Positions 35,976 through 45,643 of a DNA stretch of 64,000 nucleotides are shown in pieces. Below the pieces are notes generated by a model. The model was not told the DNA's origin, made no database searches, and saw only the letters and a program-made list of their open reading frames with translations. The DNA comes from Candidatus Bathyarchaeia archaeon (lineage in GTDB: Archaea > Thermoproteota > Bathyarchaeia > Bathyarchaeales > Bathycorpusculaceae). Location of the stretch: positions 648,490-712,489 of the forward strand of contig JAVZEV010000001.1 in NCBI GenBank assembly GCA_038873195.1, in the 5' to 3' direction. Made by a program: the position numbers and the translations under genes. The first letter of the stretch is position 1, and the number at the start of each line of letters is the position of its first letter.

Positions 35976-36743
35976 CGCATTTTTGAAAAGGTCTTCGTCG
36001 CTTGAGATATGCAATTCACTTGCGCTGCATTTTTCACAAAACTCTACCATACTGTTCAAGCCTTTGAAAATTACAACTGGCGTGGCTTCTTCTGCTTGTC
36101 CCATAAGCAATTCTGCGGCTGCGGCAATTTCATCCACGACCGCGACGTTCTTTACTTTTAAAATTTGCCCAAAAAAATCTTTTTTACCTCTATAGTCTTT
36201 GAAGTTTTTGATGCCAGCAACACCTATAGCGAAGTTCACTTGTCCACGCCTAAAAGGACGACTATAAGTGTCACATATTATCACTGCAACATTTTTACCC
36301 GTTAACTTCTTGATGCCCACACGACACTTTCTTGCTGATTCATCAGGGTTTTCTGGCAACAACGCAAAGTTTCCTCTTCCCTTCACATTTGACTTGTCTA
36401 TTCCAGCGTTTATGCAGACCAAACCGCGCTTATCTTCCACAAGTAACACTTCGCGAGAAGCCTTCAATATCTTATTTGATTCCTTCAAAACCAACTCAAC
36501 GAATTTCGGACTTTTCCCAGTTAATTTCGCAATTTCCACAGCTTCTTTAGAAGGAACAACATCCCTTAACCGCACTACTCTTCCTTCAGCCTTCGAAAAA
36601 ATCTTCTGCGCAACAACCACAACATCTCCATCTTCAATAATCAAGCCATTTTTACTTGCAGTTTCAACAATAATTTCTGCCACATTATCCCCAGAGTTCA
36701 CTAAAGGAAAATTTTCAAGCGCGACCGCAGTGAATCCTTTCAC
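35970..36743 (-). CDS. cofE: Coenzyme F420-0:L-glutamate ligase
   Basis: 257 residues of the CofE family: DGDVVVVAQKIFSKAEGR, VLLVEDKRGLVCINAGIDKSNV, a NFALLPENPD stretch and ICDTYSRPFRRGQVNFAIGVAG, all conserved nucleotide- and metal-binding blocks. The enzyme adds glutamates to F420-0 with GTP, so the organism is expected to make F420. Other cof genes are not in the window. Confidence 0.92.
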   Translation of the reverse strand: MKGFTAVALENFPLVNSGDNVAEIIVETASKNGLIIEDGDVVVVAQKIFSKAEGRVVRLRDVVPSKEAVEIAKLTGKSPKFVELVLKESNKILKASREVLLVEDKRGLVCINAGIDKSNVKGRGNFALLPENPDESARKCRVGIKKLTGKNVAVIICDTYSRPFRRGQVNFAIGVAGIKNFKDYRGKKDFFGQILKVKNVAVVDEIAAAAELLMGQAEEATPVVIFKGLNSMVEFCEKCSASELHISSDEDLFKNAL

Positions 36744-36916
36744 ACTTTTTCCTCCTAACAGAGTCTAGGTTTTTATCTTTCTTTGTTAAATCTCTTGCTT
36801 ATTTGTCTAGTTAAATGAGAATGTTATACAGATTTTGAAGTTTTATTTTGGATTCATAATGCTTAAACTCAAAGTGACCAGAGGGATACTGTAAGCCTAA
36901 CTAACCTAGCGGATGA

Positions 36917-39646
36917 ATGAACATGAAAAAACAATCAACCGTATTAGTTATTCTGTTAGCCATAACTCTTAACATTTTCAGTTTTATTGGTAGCAATTTT
37001 GTTTCTTTTGTCAATGCCACTTATGTAGAGGGAAACATCACACAAGACACTACCTGGACTTTAGTTGACAGCCCATTTATAGTATCAAACAACATCACGG
37101 TTTATTCAAACGCCACATTAACAATAGAACCAGGCGTAGAAGTAAGGTTTGGAGGAGATTTTTGGATAAACGTTTCAGGAAGACTGTATGCAAATGGCAC
37201 TGGCAACATGATAGTTTTCACGTCTAATAAAGAACAACCAACAAACGAAGATTGGAGCTCAATTTTGTTCACAGGAACCGGAAAGTCCGTGTTAGTTAAC
37301 TGCCACATATCTTATGCCAAAAATGCCATAGGCGTAGTGAACAGTGATGCCGAAATTGAAAACTGCGTTTTTAGCAATTGCCAAAACGCAATCACAGCCG
37401 TAAATGGAAAGTTAACGTTCAAGAACAGTGTAATCAGTTTTGGCAGTCAAAATGGAGTTAACATACTAGACTGCGATTCAACAATCATAAACAACCAGAT
37501 AACACAGAACTCCGAAAATGGCATATACCTCACTGGAAATGGCCAAGTAACCATACAAAACAACTCCCTACTAGCAAACGGTAACGGAATACTCTTAACA
37601 GGTAGCGACGCATCAAACGTGCACATAAGCCAGAACATAATCTCGGCAAACACGCAAAGTGGAATAAGAATCGATGCCAGTACACACAGCAACATCACAA
37701 TAATCAATAACAGCATAGCATCAAACCACAGAGGCTTTCACATCTCCACAAGCCAAAGCACGCAAATAACTAATAACTCCATTTCTTACAACGGAATTGG
37801 ATTCTTATATGACTCAGGAAACCATATCGCAAAATGGAACGACATATACGACAACGCCGATTACGGCATGACCATTGAAAACGACGCAACTGTAATTGCA
37901 GAATATAATTATTGGGGTGCCTCAAACGGCCCATACCATGAAACGTTAAACCCGACTGGAAGAGGCAACAAAGTAGGCGGTAACGGCGTTAACTTAGATT
38001 TTATATTCTTCTCAACAAAACCATTTGGCGTAATTAATCAGCGTCCAACAGCAAACCTCGCAGCAGACAAACTTTGGGTTCCCAGAAACGCCGATGTTAT
38101 GTTTTTCGGCACAAACTCTTACGATCCAGACGGGAGAGTTGACAAGTATCTTTTCGATTTTGGAGACGGCAGCAATAGCGGCTGGACCACACTATCGATT
38201 TTCTCGCACAAATATTCAGCTGAGGGAATCTATCTTGCAAACCTCAGAGTAATTGATGACTATGGCGCTTTAAGCAATGTCGCTTTTGTAACAATAACCG
38301 TTATCTCTTCAACAACACCACAATTACACGTTAACCTCGAATTGAGCAACTCTTCTGTAAGCGAAGGAGAACAAATTTCTGTCACAGTCTACGTGACTAA
38401 CGGAACCGCTCCAGTCCAAGGCGCAAGCGTAACAATGCTTTCATTTAAAGAAGGCAACTTCTCCCAATCGAGCGGTTCAACAAACACTACCGGCTATTTT
38501 ATCACAAACTTCACAGCACCAGATGTAACTGAAAGAACCAGCGTCAGAATCGTGGCGAGAGCCACAAAAAATGGAATTCAATACGCTGACGGCTCAGATT
38601 ATGAATATTTGCAAGTTTCACCATTCCTCTCAGTTCAAATAACTGCTAACCCACAAATTATTAAATCAGAAGAAACATCGCAAATCACAATTTACGTTGA
38701 AAGTAACGGAGAACCCGTTGCCAATGCAAGCGTAACATTGTCATCTAACCGAGAAAGCCTTTCTCCACAAACCGGAACAACAAACCTAAACGGAATCCTT
38801 TCAGCCGTCTTCACGGCTCCTCAAACAACAACTCTGCTCAATGTGGACATAACGGCAGTCGCGACAAAAGACAGATACATGAGCGGAATAGGATACACAA
38901 CAATAACTGTAGAACCAAAAGTGCTTGCAGTTGAAATTACAGCCGCGCCTAATGCTACAACAATATCAGAAGCAAAGCTAAACGTCACAGTTCACGTTGA
39001 ATACGACGCGAATCCTGTTTCTGGAGCAAATGTTACCATAACAGCTGACGGCGGATATTTCTCAACAAGCTCAGAATTGACAGACAATTACGGTAATGTA
39101 ACATTCTTTTACACTGCACCGCCGGTGAGCGAACAAACCAACATTATAATTACAGCCTATGCCACAGCGACTGGATACGCGGGAACAGAAAGCCAATTGG
39201 AAATAACGATAAATCCCAGAACGTTTAATATTTTGATAGTTGCTCCGTCAGTCGAGTCTGGAAAAACTGCAATGGTTACTGTCATTGCGGTATGTAATGA
39301 AGATGGCACTTCTGTTGCCGGCGCAACAGTTACAATGTCCTCCACAGATGGAAGCTTTGAGATAATCACACAAACTACTGATTCAACAGGCGCTTGCGTA
39401 TTCACTTTTAACGCCCCAATAACATCTTCAAATCTCAACGTAACCCTAACAGCTAACGTAGTCAAAGAAGGATACATACCCGGAGAAAGCCAAACAACAA
39501 TAACTGTGTTAAAAGCCGCCCCATCAGGTGATGGGGGATGGTTGTGGACATTGCTTCTGATTCTAATTCCAGTAGTGATAGTGATCATAGTGGTTGTTCT
39601 GATTAAGCTGAAGATCATCGTGATTTCCCATGAGGAGGAGACGTGA
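36917..39646 (+). CDS. Membrane-anchored surface protein: beta-helix, PKD and Ig-like repeats
   Basis: 909 residues. A signal peptide (to about residue 36, FVNA) leads into a right-handed parallel beta-helix (about 40-365) with NosD-like turns (INNSI, ENGIYLTGN). A PKD domain (about 380-465, NSYDPDGRVDKYLFDFGDG) is followed by four invasin-like Ig domains of about 100 residues (each with GASVT/NASVT...G...TAPQ-type strands). One C-terminal transmembrane helix (about 875-898) and a short acidic tail anchor it. Many N-glycosylation sites. It is an adhesin-like or S-layer-associated protein placed directly before the pilus operon. ATG at 36917 or 36923. Confidence 0.85.
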   Translation: MNMKKQSTVLVILLAITLNIFSFIGSNFVSFVNATYVEGNITQDTTWTLVDSPFIVSNNITVYSNATLTIEPGVEVRFGGDFWINVSGRLYANGTGNMIVFTSNKEQPTNEDWSSILFTGTGKSVLVNCHISYAKNAIGVVNSDAEIENCVFSNCQNAITAVNGKLTFKNSVISFGSQNGVNILDCDSTIINNQITQNSENGIYLTGNGQVTIQNNSLLANGNGILLTGSDASNVHISQNIISANTQSGIRIDASTHSNITIINNSIASNHRGFHISTSQSTQITNNSISYNGIGFLYDSGNHIAKWNDIYDNADYGMTIENDATVIAEYNYWGASNGPYHETLNPTGRGNKVGGNGVNLDFIFFSTKPFGVINQRPTANLAADKLWVPRNADVMFFGTNSYDPDGRVDKYLFDFGDGSNSGWTTLSIFSHKYSAEGIYLANLRVIDDYGALSNVAFVTITVISSTTPQLHVNLELSNSSVSEGEQISVTVYVTNGTAPVQGASVTMLSFKEGNFSQSSGSTNTTGYFITNFTAPDVTERTSVRIVARATKNGIQYADGSDYEYLQVSPFLSVQITANPQIIKSEETSQITIYVESNGEPVANASVTLSSNRESLSPQTGTTNLNGILSAVFTAPQTTTLLNVDITAVATKDRYMSGIGYTTITVEPKVLAVEITAAPNATTISEAKLNVTVHVEYDANPVSGANVTITADGGYFSTSSELTDNYGNVTFFYTAPPVSEQTNIIITAYATATGYAGTESQLEITINPRTFNILIVAPSVESGKTAMVTVIAVCNEDGTSVAGATVTMSSTDGSFEIITQTTDSTGACVFTFNAPITSSNLNVTLTANVVKEGYIPGESQTTITVLKAAPSGDGGWLWTLLLILIPVVIVIIVVVLIKLKIIVISHEEET

Positions 39647-39672
39647 CGCGTACAGTAATATATCGTGAGACG

Positions 39673-39684
39673 TAATATTTAATA
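39673..39684 (+). promoter_or_regulatory. TATA box for the pilus operon
   Basis: TAATATTTAATA lies about 40-50 nt before the ATPase ATG at 39725. This predicts a short leader that holds GGAGA at 39713-39717. The preceding sequence ACGCGTACAGTAATATATCGTGAGACG may hold a regulatory site but has no clear symmetry. Confidence 0.5.
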
Positions 39685-39724
39685 ATCTGGACATATCAAT
39701 AATAGTAGAATAGGAGAAAAAACA

Positions 39725-41353
39725 ATGGCGAAGTTCCGAGTCAAAGAAACACTAGCCAAACTGAAAAAAGTGAAAATCCGATTCAATGTAGGAAAACGTC
39801 AACAAGTAGCAATTCCACCACCGCCGCCAAAACCTGTTCCCAGAGGGTTCAAGGTTGTTGATAAATATCCACTTTATGAGCCGTTCGCTCATGTCGCTAT
39901 AGTGCAAAACCCAAAAACAGGCGAACACAAATACATACTAGACGAGTTACAGCTAGACCCTCTAGAAAGAAACGTCTACAACCGCATCTTGGAAATATTA
40001 CTCGCAGAAATTGAATCACCAAAAGAGGAAATCTTAGACCCGAGAAAATTTTTCGCAGAAGAAGCCAAGAAAATTGTTGATAAATACCGCATAAGCTTAG
40101 GATGGTTACCAGACGTTTCATGGTACAAAATTCTATATCACGCAGAAAGAGACCTTGTAGGTTTCGGCAGAATCGACCCATTAATGCGAGACCCCAATAT
40201 TGAAGACATTTCATGCGACGGAGTAGGCAAACCAGTCTATATTTGGCATAGAAACTACGAAAGCATTGAAACTAACCTTGAATTTGAAAACGATGAAGAG
40301 CTTGACAACGTAGTTGTAAAACTGGTACACATGGCTGGAAAACATGTAAGTTCAGCCTTTCCAATAGTAGATGCCTCACTGCCGGGTAAACATAGATTGG
40401 CAGTGTGCTATAGGCGTGAAGTTACGCCATTCGGAACAGCATTCACCATCAGAAAATTCAGAGAAGACCCCTACTCAATAATAGACCTAATAAACCTGGG
40501 CACATTCTCCGAAGAAATGGCAGCCTATTTCTGGCTATGCCTTGAAAACAGAGCCTCAATAATGGTTTTAGGTGGCACAGCAGCAGGAAAAACAACGGCA
40601 TTAAACGCTCTCGCCTGCCTCATCAAACCAGGAAGTAAAATAATAACTATAGAAGAAACAGCAGAACTCAATCTGCCCCATGAAAACTGGGTCTCACTCA
40701 TAGCAAGACAGAGCTACGGCTTAGGCGGAACCAGCGTTGGTGAAGTAACACTCTTTGACCTCGTAAAAACTTCGATGAGACACCGTCCTGACATACTAAT
40801 CGTAGGCGAGGTTAGAGGTCAAGAAGCCTACGTGCTTTTCCAAGCTTTAGCCACAGGCCACGGTGGCATGTGCACGATGCACGCTGAAAACTTGGATTCA
40901 GCGGTGAAACGTTTGACGCAAAAACCAATGGACATTTCACCTGCCTACATTCCATTAATGAATATTGTGTTATCGGTTCAAAGAGTTCACTTAGTGAAAG
41001 GCTCCGAGAAGAAAGCGTATAGGCGTGTAATGGATGTGAACGAAATCGCAGATTACGAAGACTACAGATCTGCGTTAAAGTGGAACCCAACCAAAGACGT
41101 GTATGTATCTTCATTTGACAAAAGCTTAATGCTAACGAAAATTTCTGAGCGGATAGGCATTACCAAGAAAGAATTGATAGAGGAATTGAATAGACGCAAA
41201 GACGTTCTTCACTGGATGCGAGAACGTAACATACGCAGCTACAAAGACGTAGCCGCAATCATAGCAGAATACTACGCTAGACCAAAACAGATTTACGAGA
41301 AAGTTCTTGCGGGGGAGGAGGTTAAAGTAGTTGTCGCTGCTAAAAACCCTTGA
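39725..41353 (+). CDS. Type IV pilus/secretion ATPase (TadA/ArlI-like)
   Basis: 542 residues. Walker A is GGTAAGKTT (about 281-289), the Asp/Glu-box region is IITIEETAEL, and Walker B is DILIVGEVRGQE. The His box appears in GHGGMCTMHAE. The N-terminal region (about 40-190) is the usual N2 domain. It powers assembly of pilin subunits from the membrane. It is the first gene of the pilus operon and overlaps the platform gene by 23 nt. Confidence 0.92.
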   Translation: MAKFRVKETLAKLKKVKIRFNVGKRQQVAIPPPPPKPVPRGFKVVDKYPLYEPFAHVAIVQNPKTGEHKYILDELQLDPLERNVYNRILEILLAEIESPKEEILDPRKFFAEEAKKIVDKYRISLGWLPDVSWYKILYHAERDLVGFGRIDPLMRDPNIEDISCDGVGKPVYIWHRNYESIETNLEFENDEELDNVVVKLVHMAGKHVSSAFPIVDASLPGKHRLAVCYRREVTPFGTAFTIRKFREDPYSIIDLINLGTFSEEMAAYFWLCLENRASIMVLGGTAAGKTTALNALACLIKPGSKIITIEETAELNLPHENWVSLIARQSYGLGGTSVGEVTLFDLVKTSMRHRPDILIVGEVRGQEAYVLFQALATGHGGMCTMHAENLDSAVKRLTQKPMDISPAYIPLMNIVLSVQRVHLVKGSEKKAYRRVMDVNEIADYEDYRSALKWNPTKDVYVSSFDKSLMLTKISERIGITKKELIEELNRRKDVLHWMRERNIRSYKDVAAIIAEYYARPKQIYEKVLAGEEVKVVVAAKNP

Positions 41354-43025
41354 AGCTTGGTCTTTTCGCATCTTCGGTAGACTAGCGCCTTCCTTCCTGA
41401 AGAATGTCTTCGAATTTAAGGGCTATTTGGAAAGGGCGAAAATCAAGATTTACCCAGAAACCTACGTTTCAATGATGTTTTTTATTGCTGTGCTTACACT
41501 TCCCGTCAGTATAATATCAATACTGCTCCTTTACTTCTATGGATTTTTACCAATAATATTCTTAGTTCCACTTCCATTCTATGTCATGATAGGTTTTCTG
41601 TTAATACCCATGTCAAAAGCAAGTGATAGGGCAAGCAACCTCGAGAGAGAAATGCCCTTCGCAGCCTCGTACATCAGCGTCATGGCTTCAGGAGGCATCG
41701 CTCCTTACACAAGCTTTAAACGGCTTGCAGAAGTTGAGCTAATGCCTTCAATGAGAAGCGAAGCAAGAGAAATCTTGAAGGATGTGGAGATTTTCGGAAT
41801 AGACCCACTCACTGCTATAGAGAATGCAGCAAAGAAAAACCCGTTAGATGTGTTTAAGGATTTTCTTTCAGGCTATGCATCAACGGTTATTATAGGTGGC
41901 GACATTGGACATTTTCTTGAGAGAAAAGCCGAGGATATTTTCAAAACAAGAGCTATGCGCGTTAAGGCTGCAGCTGAAAGGCTTGGAATGCTCTTAGAGA
42001 CCTTCATAATCGTAATGGTTTTGATGTCTCTATGCTTCTACATACTGTTCAGCGTAGAATCATTCTATAGTGCAGGCATATCAAGTTCTTCTGGCATAAT
42101 TCTATACACTTACTTGTTCACGCCTATGTTGTCAATGGTTTTCATTTACTTAGCGCATAGTATGCAGCCCAAAACGCCAGTTGTAGAAACACGCCCCTAC
42201 AAGGTCTTCGGAATCTGCAGCGCAATAGCAATAGTGCTACTGATGCTACTCACAAATTTCTTGGGATTCATAGAAGTCCCATTCCTAAAACCTATTCAAA
42301 CAATGGTAGACTTGCCCATAGCAATCTCCATAGCCTTATTCATTGCAACCGCGCCAGCAGCAGTCGTACACAGTAGATTATCAAAGAAAAAATCCAGCAT
42401 GGAACAAGGCATAAACAGCTTCCTGAGAGACTTAACAGAAGTCAGAAAAACTGGACTATCACCAGAAAAATGCATCGAAAGCCTTGCTCACAGGGATTAT
42501 GGCGAATTCAGCAAAGAACTACGTAAGATAAGTTCAGAAATCTCTTGGGGAGTCCCAATTAGGAAAGTGATACTTGATTTTGTCAAGCGAGTCAAAAGTT
42601 GGATGACTCAAGTCATCATGTTCTTACTTGTCGAAACGATAGATGTGGGTGGCGGAACGATAGCCATGATTGAATCCATAGCTAGGTTTAACAATCTTAC
42701 TCAAGAAGTTGATAAAGAAAAGCGAATGGCTGTTCGCCCCTACGTATTAATGCCCTATTTTGCTGCAATTCTGCTAGTAGCGACGACGACAATGATGATT
42801 GGTATAATGCCAGCAACTCTGGGAGTTGCAGGAGGTTCGAAAGCAGCAAATCTAGGTCCGACAATAACGATTTTCGTTACTTCAAGCATTTTCCACAGCT
42901 ACCTTATCGGTTTGGTTGCGGGTAAAATCAGTGAAGAATCAATTGCTGCCGGTTTCAAACACGCCTCTGTTCTGGTAATAATTGCTGTGTTGGCGGCAAA
43001 GTTGACCCCAATGTTAATGGGTTAA
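41331..43025 (+). CDS. Type II secretion F-like pilus platform protein (TadB/TadC, ArlJ-like)
   Basis: 564 residues with two T2SSF units in one chain. The first is at about 90-240 (LEREMPFAASYISVMASGGIAPY...LERKAEDIFKTRA) and the second at about 350-500 (INSFLRDLTEVRKTGLSPEKCIE...VDKEKRMAVRPYV). Each is followed by transmembrane helices. Start TTG at 41331 behind GGAGGT at 41317-41322, inside the ATPase gene. It forms the membrane platform on which the ATPase acts. Confidence 0.9.
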   Translation: MSLLKTLEAWSFRIFGRLAPSFLKNVFEFKGYLERAKIKIYPETYVSMMFFIAVLTLPVSIISILLLYFYGFLPIIFLVPLPFYVMIGFLLIPMSKASDRASNLEREMPFAASYISVMASGGIAPYTSFKRLAEVELMPSMRSEAREILKDVEIFGIDPLTAIENAAKKNPLDVFKDFLSGYASTVIIGGDIGHFLERKAEDIFKTRAMRVKAAAERLGMLLETFIIVMVLMSLCFYILFSVESFYSAGISSSSGIILYTYLFTPMLSMVFIYLAHSMQPKTPVVETRPYKVFGICSAIAIVLLMLLTNFLGFIEVPFLKPIQTMVDLPIAISIALFIATAPAAVVHSRLSKKKSSMEQGINSFLRDLTEVRKTGLSPEKCIESLAHRDYGEFSKELRKISSEISWGVPIRKVILDFVKRVKSWMTQVIMFLLVETIDVGGGTIAMIESIARFNNLTQEVDKEKRMAVRPYVLMPYFAAILLVATTTMMIGIMPATLGVAGGSKAANLGPTITIFVTSSIFHSYLIGLVAGKISEESIAAGFKHASVLVIIAVLAAKLTPMLMG

Positions 43026-43038
43026 AAAAGGGAGAAAA

Positions 43039-43896
43039 ATGAAAATAAAAAATATTCACCTTAACAAGATAAGAAAAGATAAAAGAGCGGTTAGCCCAGC
43101 AATTTCTGCAGTTATAATAACAAGCGCTGTTGTGTTGTTGGTTCTTGTAGCGGTTGTTTTTGCAAACAACTACTTGAATGGACGAATAGCGGAGAACGAG
43201 TTTGCCGCGATGAAACAGTTCATGCAAACAGTAGGTTTGGATATAGACGATGTGGCGTGGATGCCAGGACGTACGCAAACAGTTCGTTACGCAAGCAAAT
43301 ATGGACAGATATACTTTGAAACCGCAGTTTTGAATTACACTGTCTATGTAAACAAAGGTGCGGGGTATGTTTACTTAGCAAATTACACTACCGGCGTCAT
43401 CCTATTCAAAATGCCTATAAACAGATATTCAATTGGAGACAATTATCACGAACGTATTTTTCCCTTAGATAACTCTTTTCTTCAGAAGGGAACATCCGCG
43501 CCGGTAAATCACATTTTTGTTGTTGAAAAGTTAGCGATGAATGATGGAAGTTTCATAAGAATAGTTGTCGCCCCATCAATCAGAATGTTGAATTCAACAA
43601 TTTTCACAGGAGGAGAAACGATTAATTATGCAAAATTTTACTTGCCCATACTCAATTCTGGGAACCATTCTTACCTTTCACAAACCGTTACACTCATGGG
43701 AAAGAATGTTGCTGTTAAAACAGAGGGCAGCATTAACTCGGTTAGAATAGAAGTTTCTTTCCTAAAACAAAGTTTAGGATTTAACGAGAGTTTCTTCAAC
43801 TTTCGAAGCACAGTGGAAGAAATTGACGTAATGGATGGTTCTGTTGTTGAGTTTTACACTGGAGAGGTGACTACATCGTTAGGGCTCTACCCATAA
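43039..43896 (+). CDS. Type IV pilin-like protein, KRAVSP class
   Basis: 285 residues. N-terminal KDKRAVSPAISAVIITS followed by a 20-residue hydrophobic helix is the archaeal prepilin pattern; cleavage is expected around A-V in KRAVSP. The C-terminal ectodomain is beta-rich with several N-glycosylation sites and no known fold. ATG at 43039, 13 nt after the platform stop. Confidence 0.82.
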   Translation: MKIKNIHLNKIRKDKRAVSPAISAVIITSAVVLLVLVAVVFANNYLNGRIAENEFAAMKQFMQTVGLDIDDVAWMPGRTQTVRYASKYGQIYFETAVLNYTVYVNKGAGYVYLANYTTGVILFKMPINRYSIGDNYHERIFPLDNSFLQKGTSAPVNHIFVVEKLAMNDGSFIRIVVAPSIRMLNSTIFTGGETINYAKFYLPILNSGNHSYLSQTVTLMGKNVAVKTEGSINSVRIEVSFLKQSLGFNESFFNFRSTVEEIDVMDGSVVEFYTGEVTTSLGLYP

Positions 43897-43918
43897 TGAT
43901 GTCAAGGAGGAAATATGA

Positions 43919-44401
43919 ATGCCTCATATAACTATCGAATACGTCATCTTGGTTCCAGTTTTAATATTACAGATTTTCCTATTTCCAATTACAGCAAGCT
44001 GGCTCATGAGCACATGGGTGGATTCGCGAAGAAGTCTAGCTCTTCAAGAAGCAGCTAGCCATTTAGGTAGTATAATGCAGCAAATGTATTTCTCGTTAAG
44101 CCACGAGACAATATTAGCTGGTTCTGTAACGCAAAAACCAGATGTTCCATTATATATAGAGAATAACCCATATACGGGAAGCGCAACACTGAAAACGGTA
44201 GTAGACGAAACCCAGAATGCGAGCAAAATTTTGGACATAACCTTCAAACTAGAAAACACTGGAATTACAGCAACAACACGCGTTATTCTAGGTCAAAATG
44301 CTTTATGGAAAAATTCCACTTTCGTGAGCAACTCAGCCAACACTTGCATAGTGGCTGAGAAGTTTGAGAATGGAACAATCTCTCTATCTTTTGGAGGATG
44401 A
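43919..44401 (+). CDS. Small pilin-like membrane protein
   Basis: 160 residues. A hydrophobic N-terminus with almost no leader (ITIEYVILVPVLILQIFLF) keeps a glutamate near the position of pilin Glu5, recalling TadE-like pseudopilins. The ectodomain has several N-x-S/T sites. AAGGAGG at 43904-43910 precedes it. An out-of-frame ATG at 43915 is closer to the Shine-Dalgarno but does not open this reading frame. Confidence 0.7.
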   Translation: MPHITIEYVILVPVLILQIFLFPITASWLMSTWVDSRRSLALQEAASHLGSIMQQMYFSLSHETILAGSVTQKPDVPLYIENNPYTGSATLKTVVDETQNASKILDITFKLENTGITATTRVILGQNALWKNSTFVSNSANTCIVAEKFENGTISLSFGG

Positions 44402-44415
44402 GGGAGAAATAAACA

Positions 44416-45642
44416 ATGGCAGGTTCAACAATAGACCACCTCGTTTCCGTCGTTGCCTTTCTAGCGGCGATACTAATTTTCATTAGTCTATTTAACCAAA
44501 TTCTGCAAACAGCAGCACTATATCAACGGCACAGAAGCCTCGCAATGAAATGCAGTGACCTGCTTGACAACATGTTACTGAGCCCAGGCATACCGTCTAA
44601 TTGGGGACAAACTAATGTTACTCCGACTGGCTTTGGACTTCAAGATCCAGAATTTACACAGTACAGACTTAGTGCATTCTCGCTTATGCGATTGATTTCT
44701 TCTGTTGGAACGCCAGTATATTACCCAAAAACTGGTCAATGGTACAGTAACATAACAATGGGTTTCGGAAACTTCTTGCTAACATCATTCAGTGAGGCTA
44801 TTAACTATTCAACCGCATCCAGACTCCTTGGATTAAATGGTACATACGGCTTCCAATTAACTATAACGCCAATCGTAACTCTTTCAATTTCGGAAATCCG
44901 ATCTAAAAATCCATTGAGAATAGCGGTTAATGTCACTGGGAGAGGGTTTCCTCTCGCAAATGCTGCAGTAAGCTACTGCTTTCTCACGGTTGAACTCGCA
45001 GGAGGAGAAGGGTCATTTCCATCCTATAAAACAACGTATGGCACTGTTTATACTGATGAAAAGGGTTCGACATTGTTAGAGTTTTCAGAGATTACAAAAG
45101 AAGACACTTCATATGCTTTAATCGCGTATGCCCAGTTAAGTGGACTTATTGGAGTTGGATATCATCAACGTGTAAGTTCCAGTGGACAATATGTAGTGCC
45201 ATTTGTCGATAACATCGCGGAAGGTAGAGTGATTATTGCTCACAGTTATGATGTGCAGTATTTTGGACCGCCAGTGGCAGAAGTCGCTTACAATGCAACT
45301 TTTGTTTTATTGGCAGAAGATTTCACTCTGCGTGAAGTACCATTAGGTGCGGATAAGATTGGCAAGGTGAATTATGGCGAAGGACAACCATATAAGAATG
45401 TTACTATTCCAACTCATAACCCAGGTATTTTGGTTATCACTTACAGAAAAAGTGCTGTAGAAGGAGGCGTTATCATGATGCCTTGGGGAATAAGTGCCAT
45501 GGCTTTTCCAGTGGTATTTGGAGAAGACCCTTCAGGAAAGGAATGGGTAGCCACAGATATACGTCAAGTAATAGTTAACGACATTGCTTATCAAGCGACC
45601 TTGGCTTTGTGGAGCCTTGAAGGTTATCAGGTGATTAAGTAA
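44416..45642 (+). CDS. Pilus-operon membrane-anchored protein with Ig-like ectodomain
   Basis: 408 residues. An N-terminal anchor (about 10-33, SVVAFLAAILIFISLFNQI) precedes a large outer domain. Residues about 155-230 (PIVTLSISEIRSKNPLRIAVNVTGRGFPLANAAVSYCF) read as an Ig-like fold similar to that in the adhesin at 36917. Start 14 nt after the preceding gene. A minor pilin or tip protein is the likely role; this is inference from operon context. Confidence 0.7.
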   Translation: MAGSTIDHLVSVVAFLAAILIFISLFNQILQTAALYQRHRSLAMKCSDLLDNMLLSPGIPSNWGQTNVTPTGFGLQDPEFTQYRLSAFSLMRLISSVGTPVYYPKTGQWYSNITMGFGNFLLTSFSEAINYSTASRLLGLNGTYGFQLTITPIVTLSISEIRSKNPLRIAVNVTGRGFPLANAAVSYCFLTVELAGGEGSFPSYKTTYGTVYTDEKGSTLLEFSEITKEDTSYALIAYAQLSGLIGVGYHQRVSSSGQYVVPFVDNIAEGRVIIAHSYDVQYFGPPVAEVAYNATFVLLAEDFTLREVPLGADKIGKVNYGEGQPYKNVTIPTHNPGILVITYRKSAVEGGVIMMPWGISAMAFPVVFGEDPSGKEWVATDIRQVIVNDIAYQATLALWSLEGYQVIK

Positions 45643-45643
45643 A

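Noticed and set aside
43915-43917. ATG at 43915 as the start of the small pilin-like gene
   Set aside because: It opens a different frame. The ATG four bases later leads to the 160-residue protein and is still well placed behind AAGGAGG.
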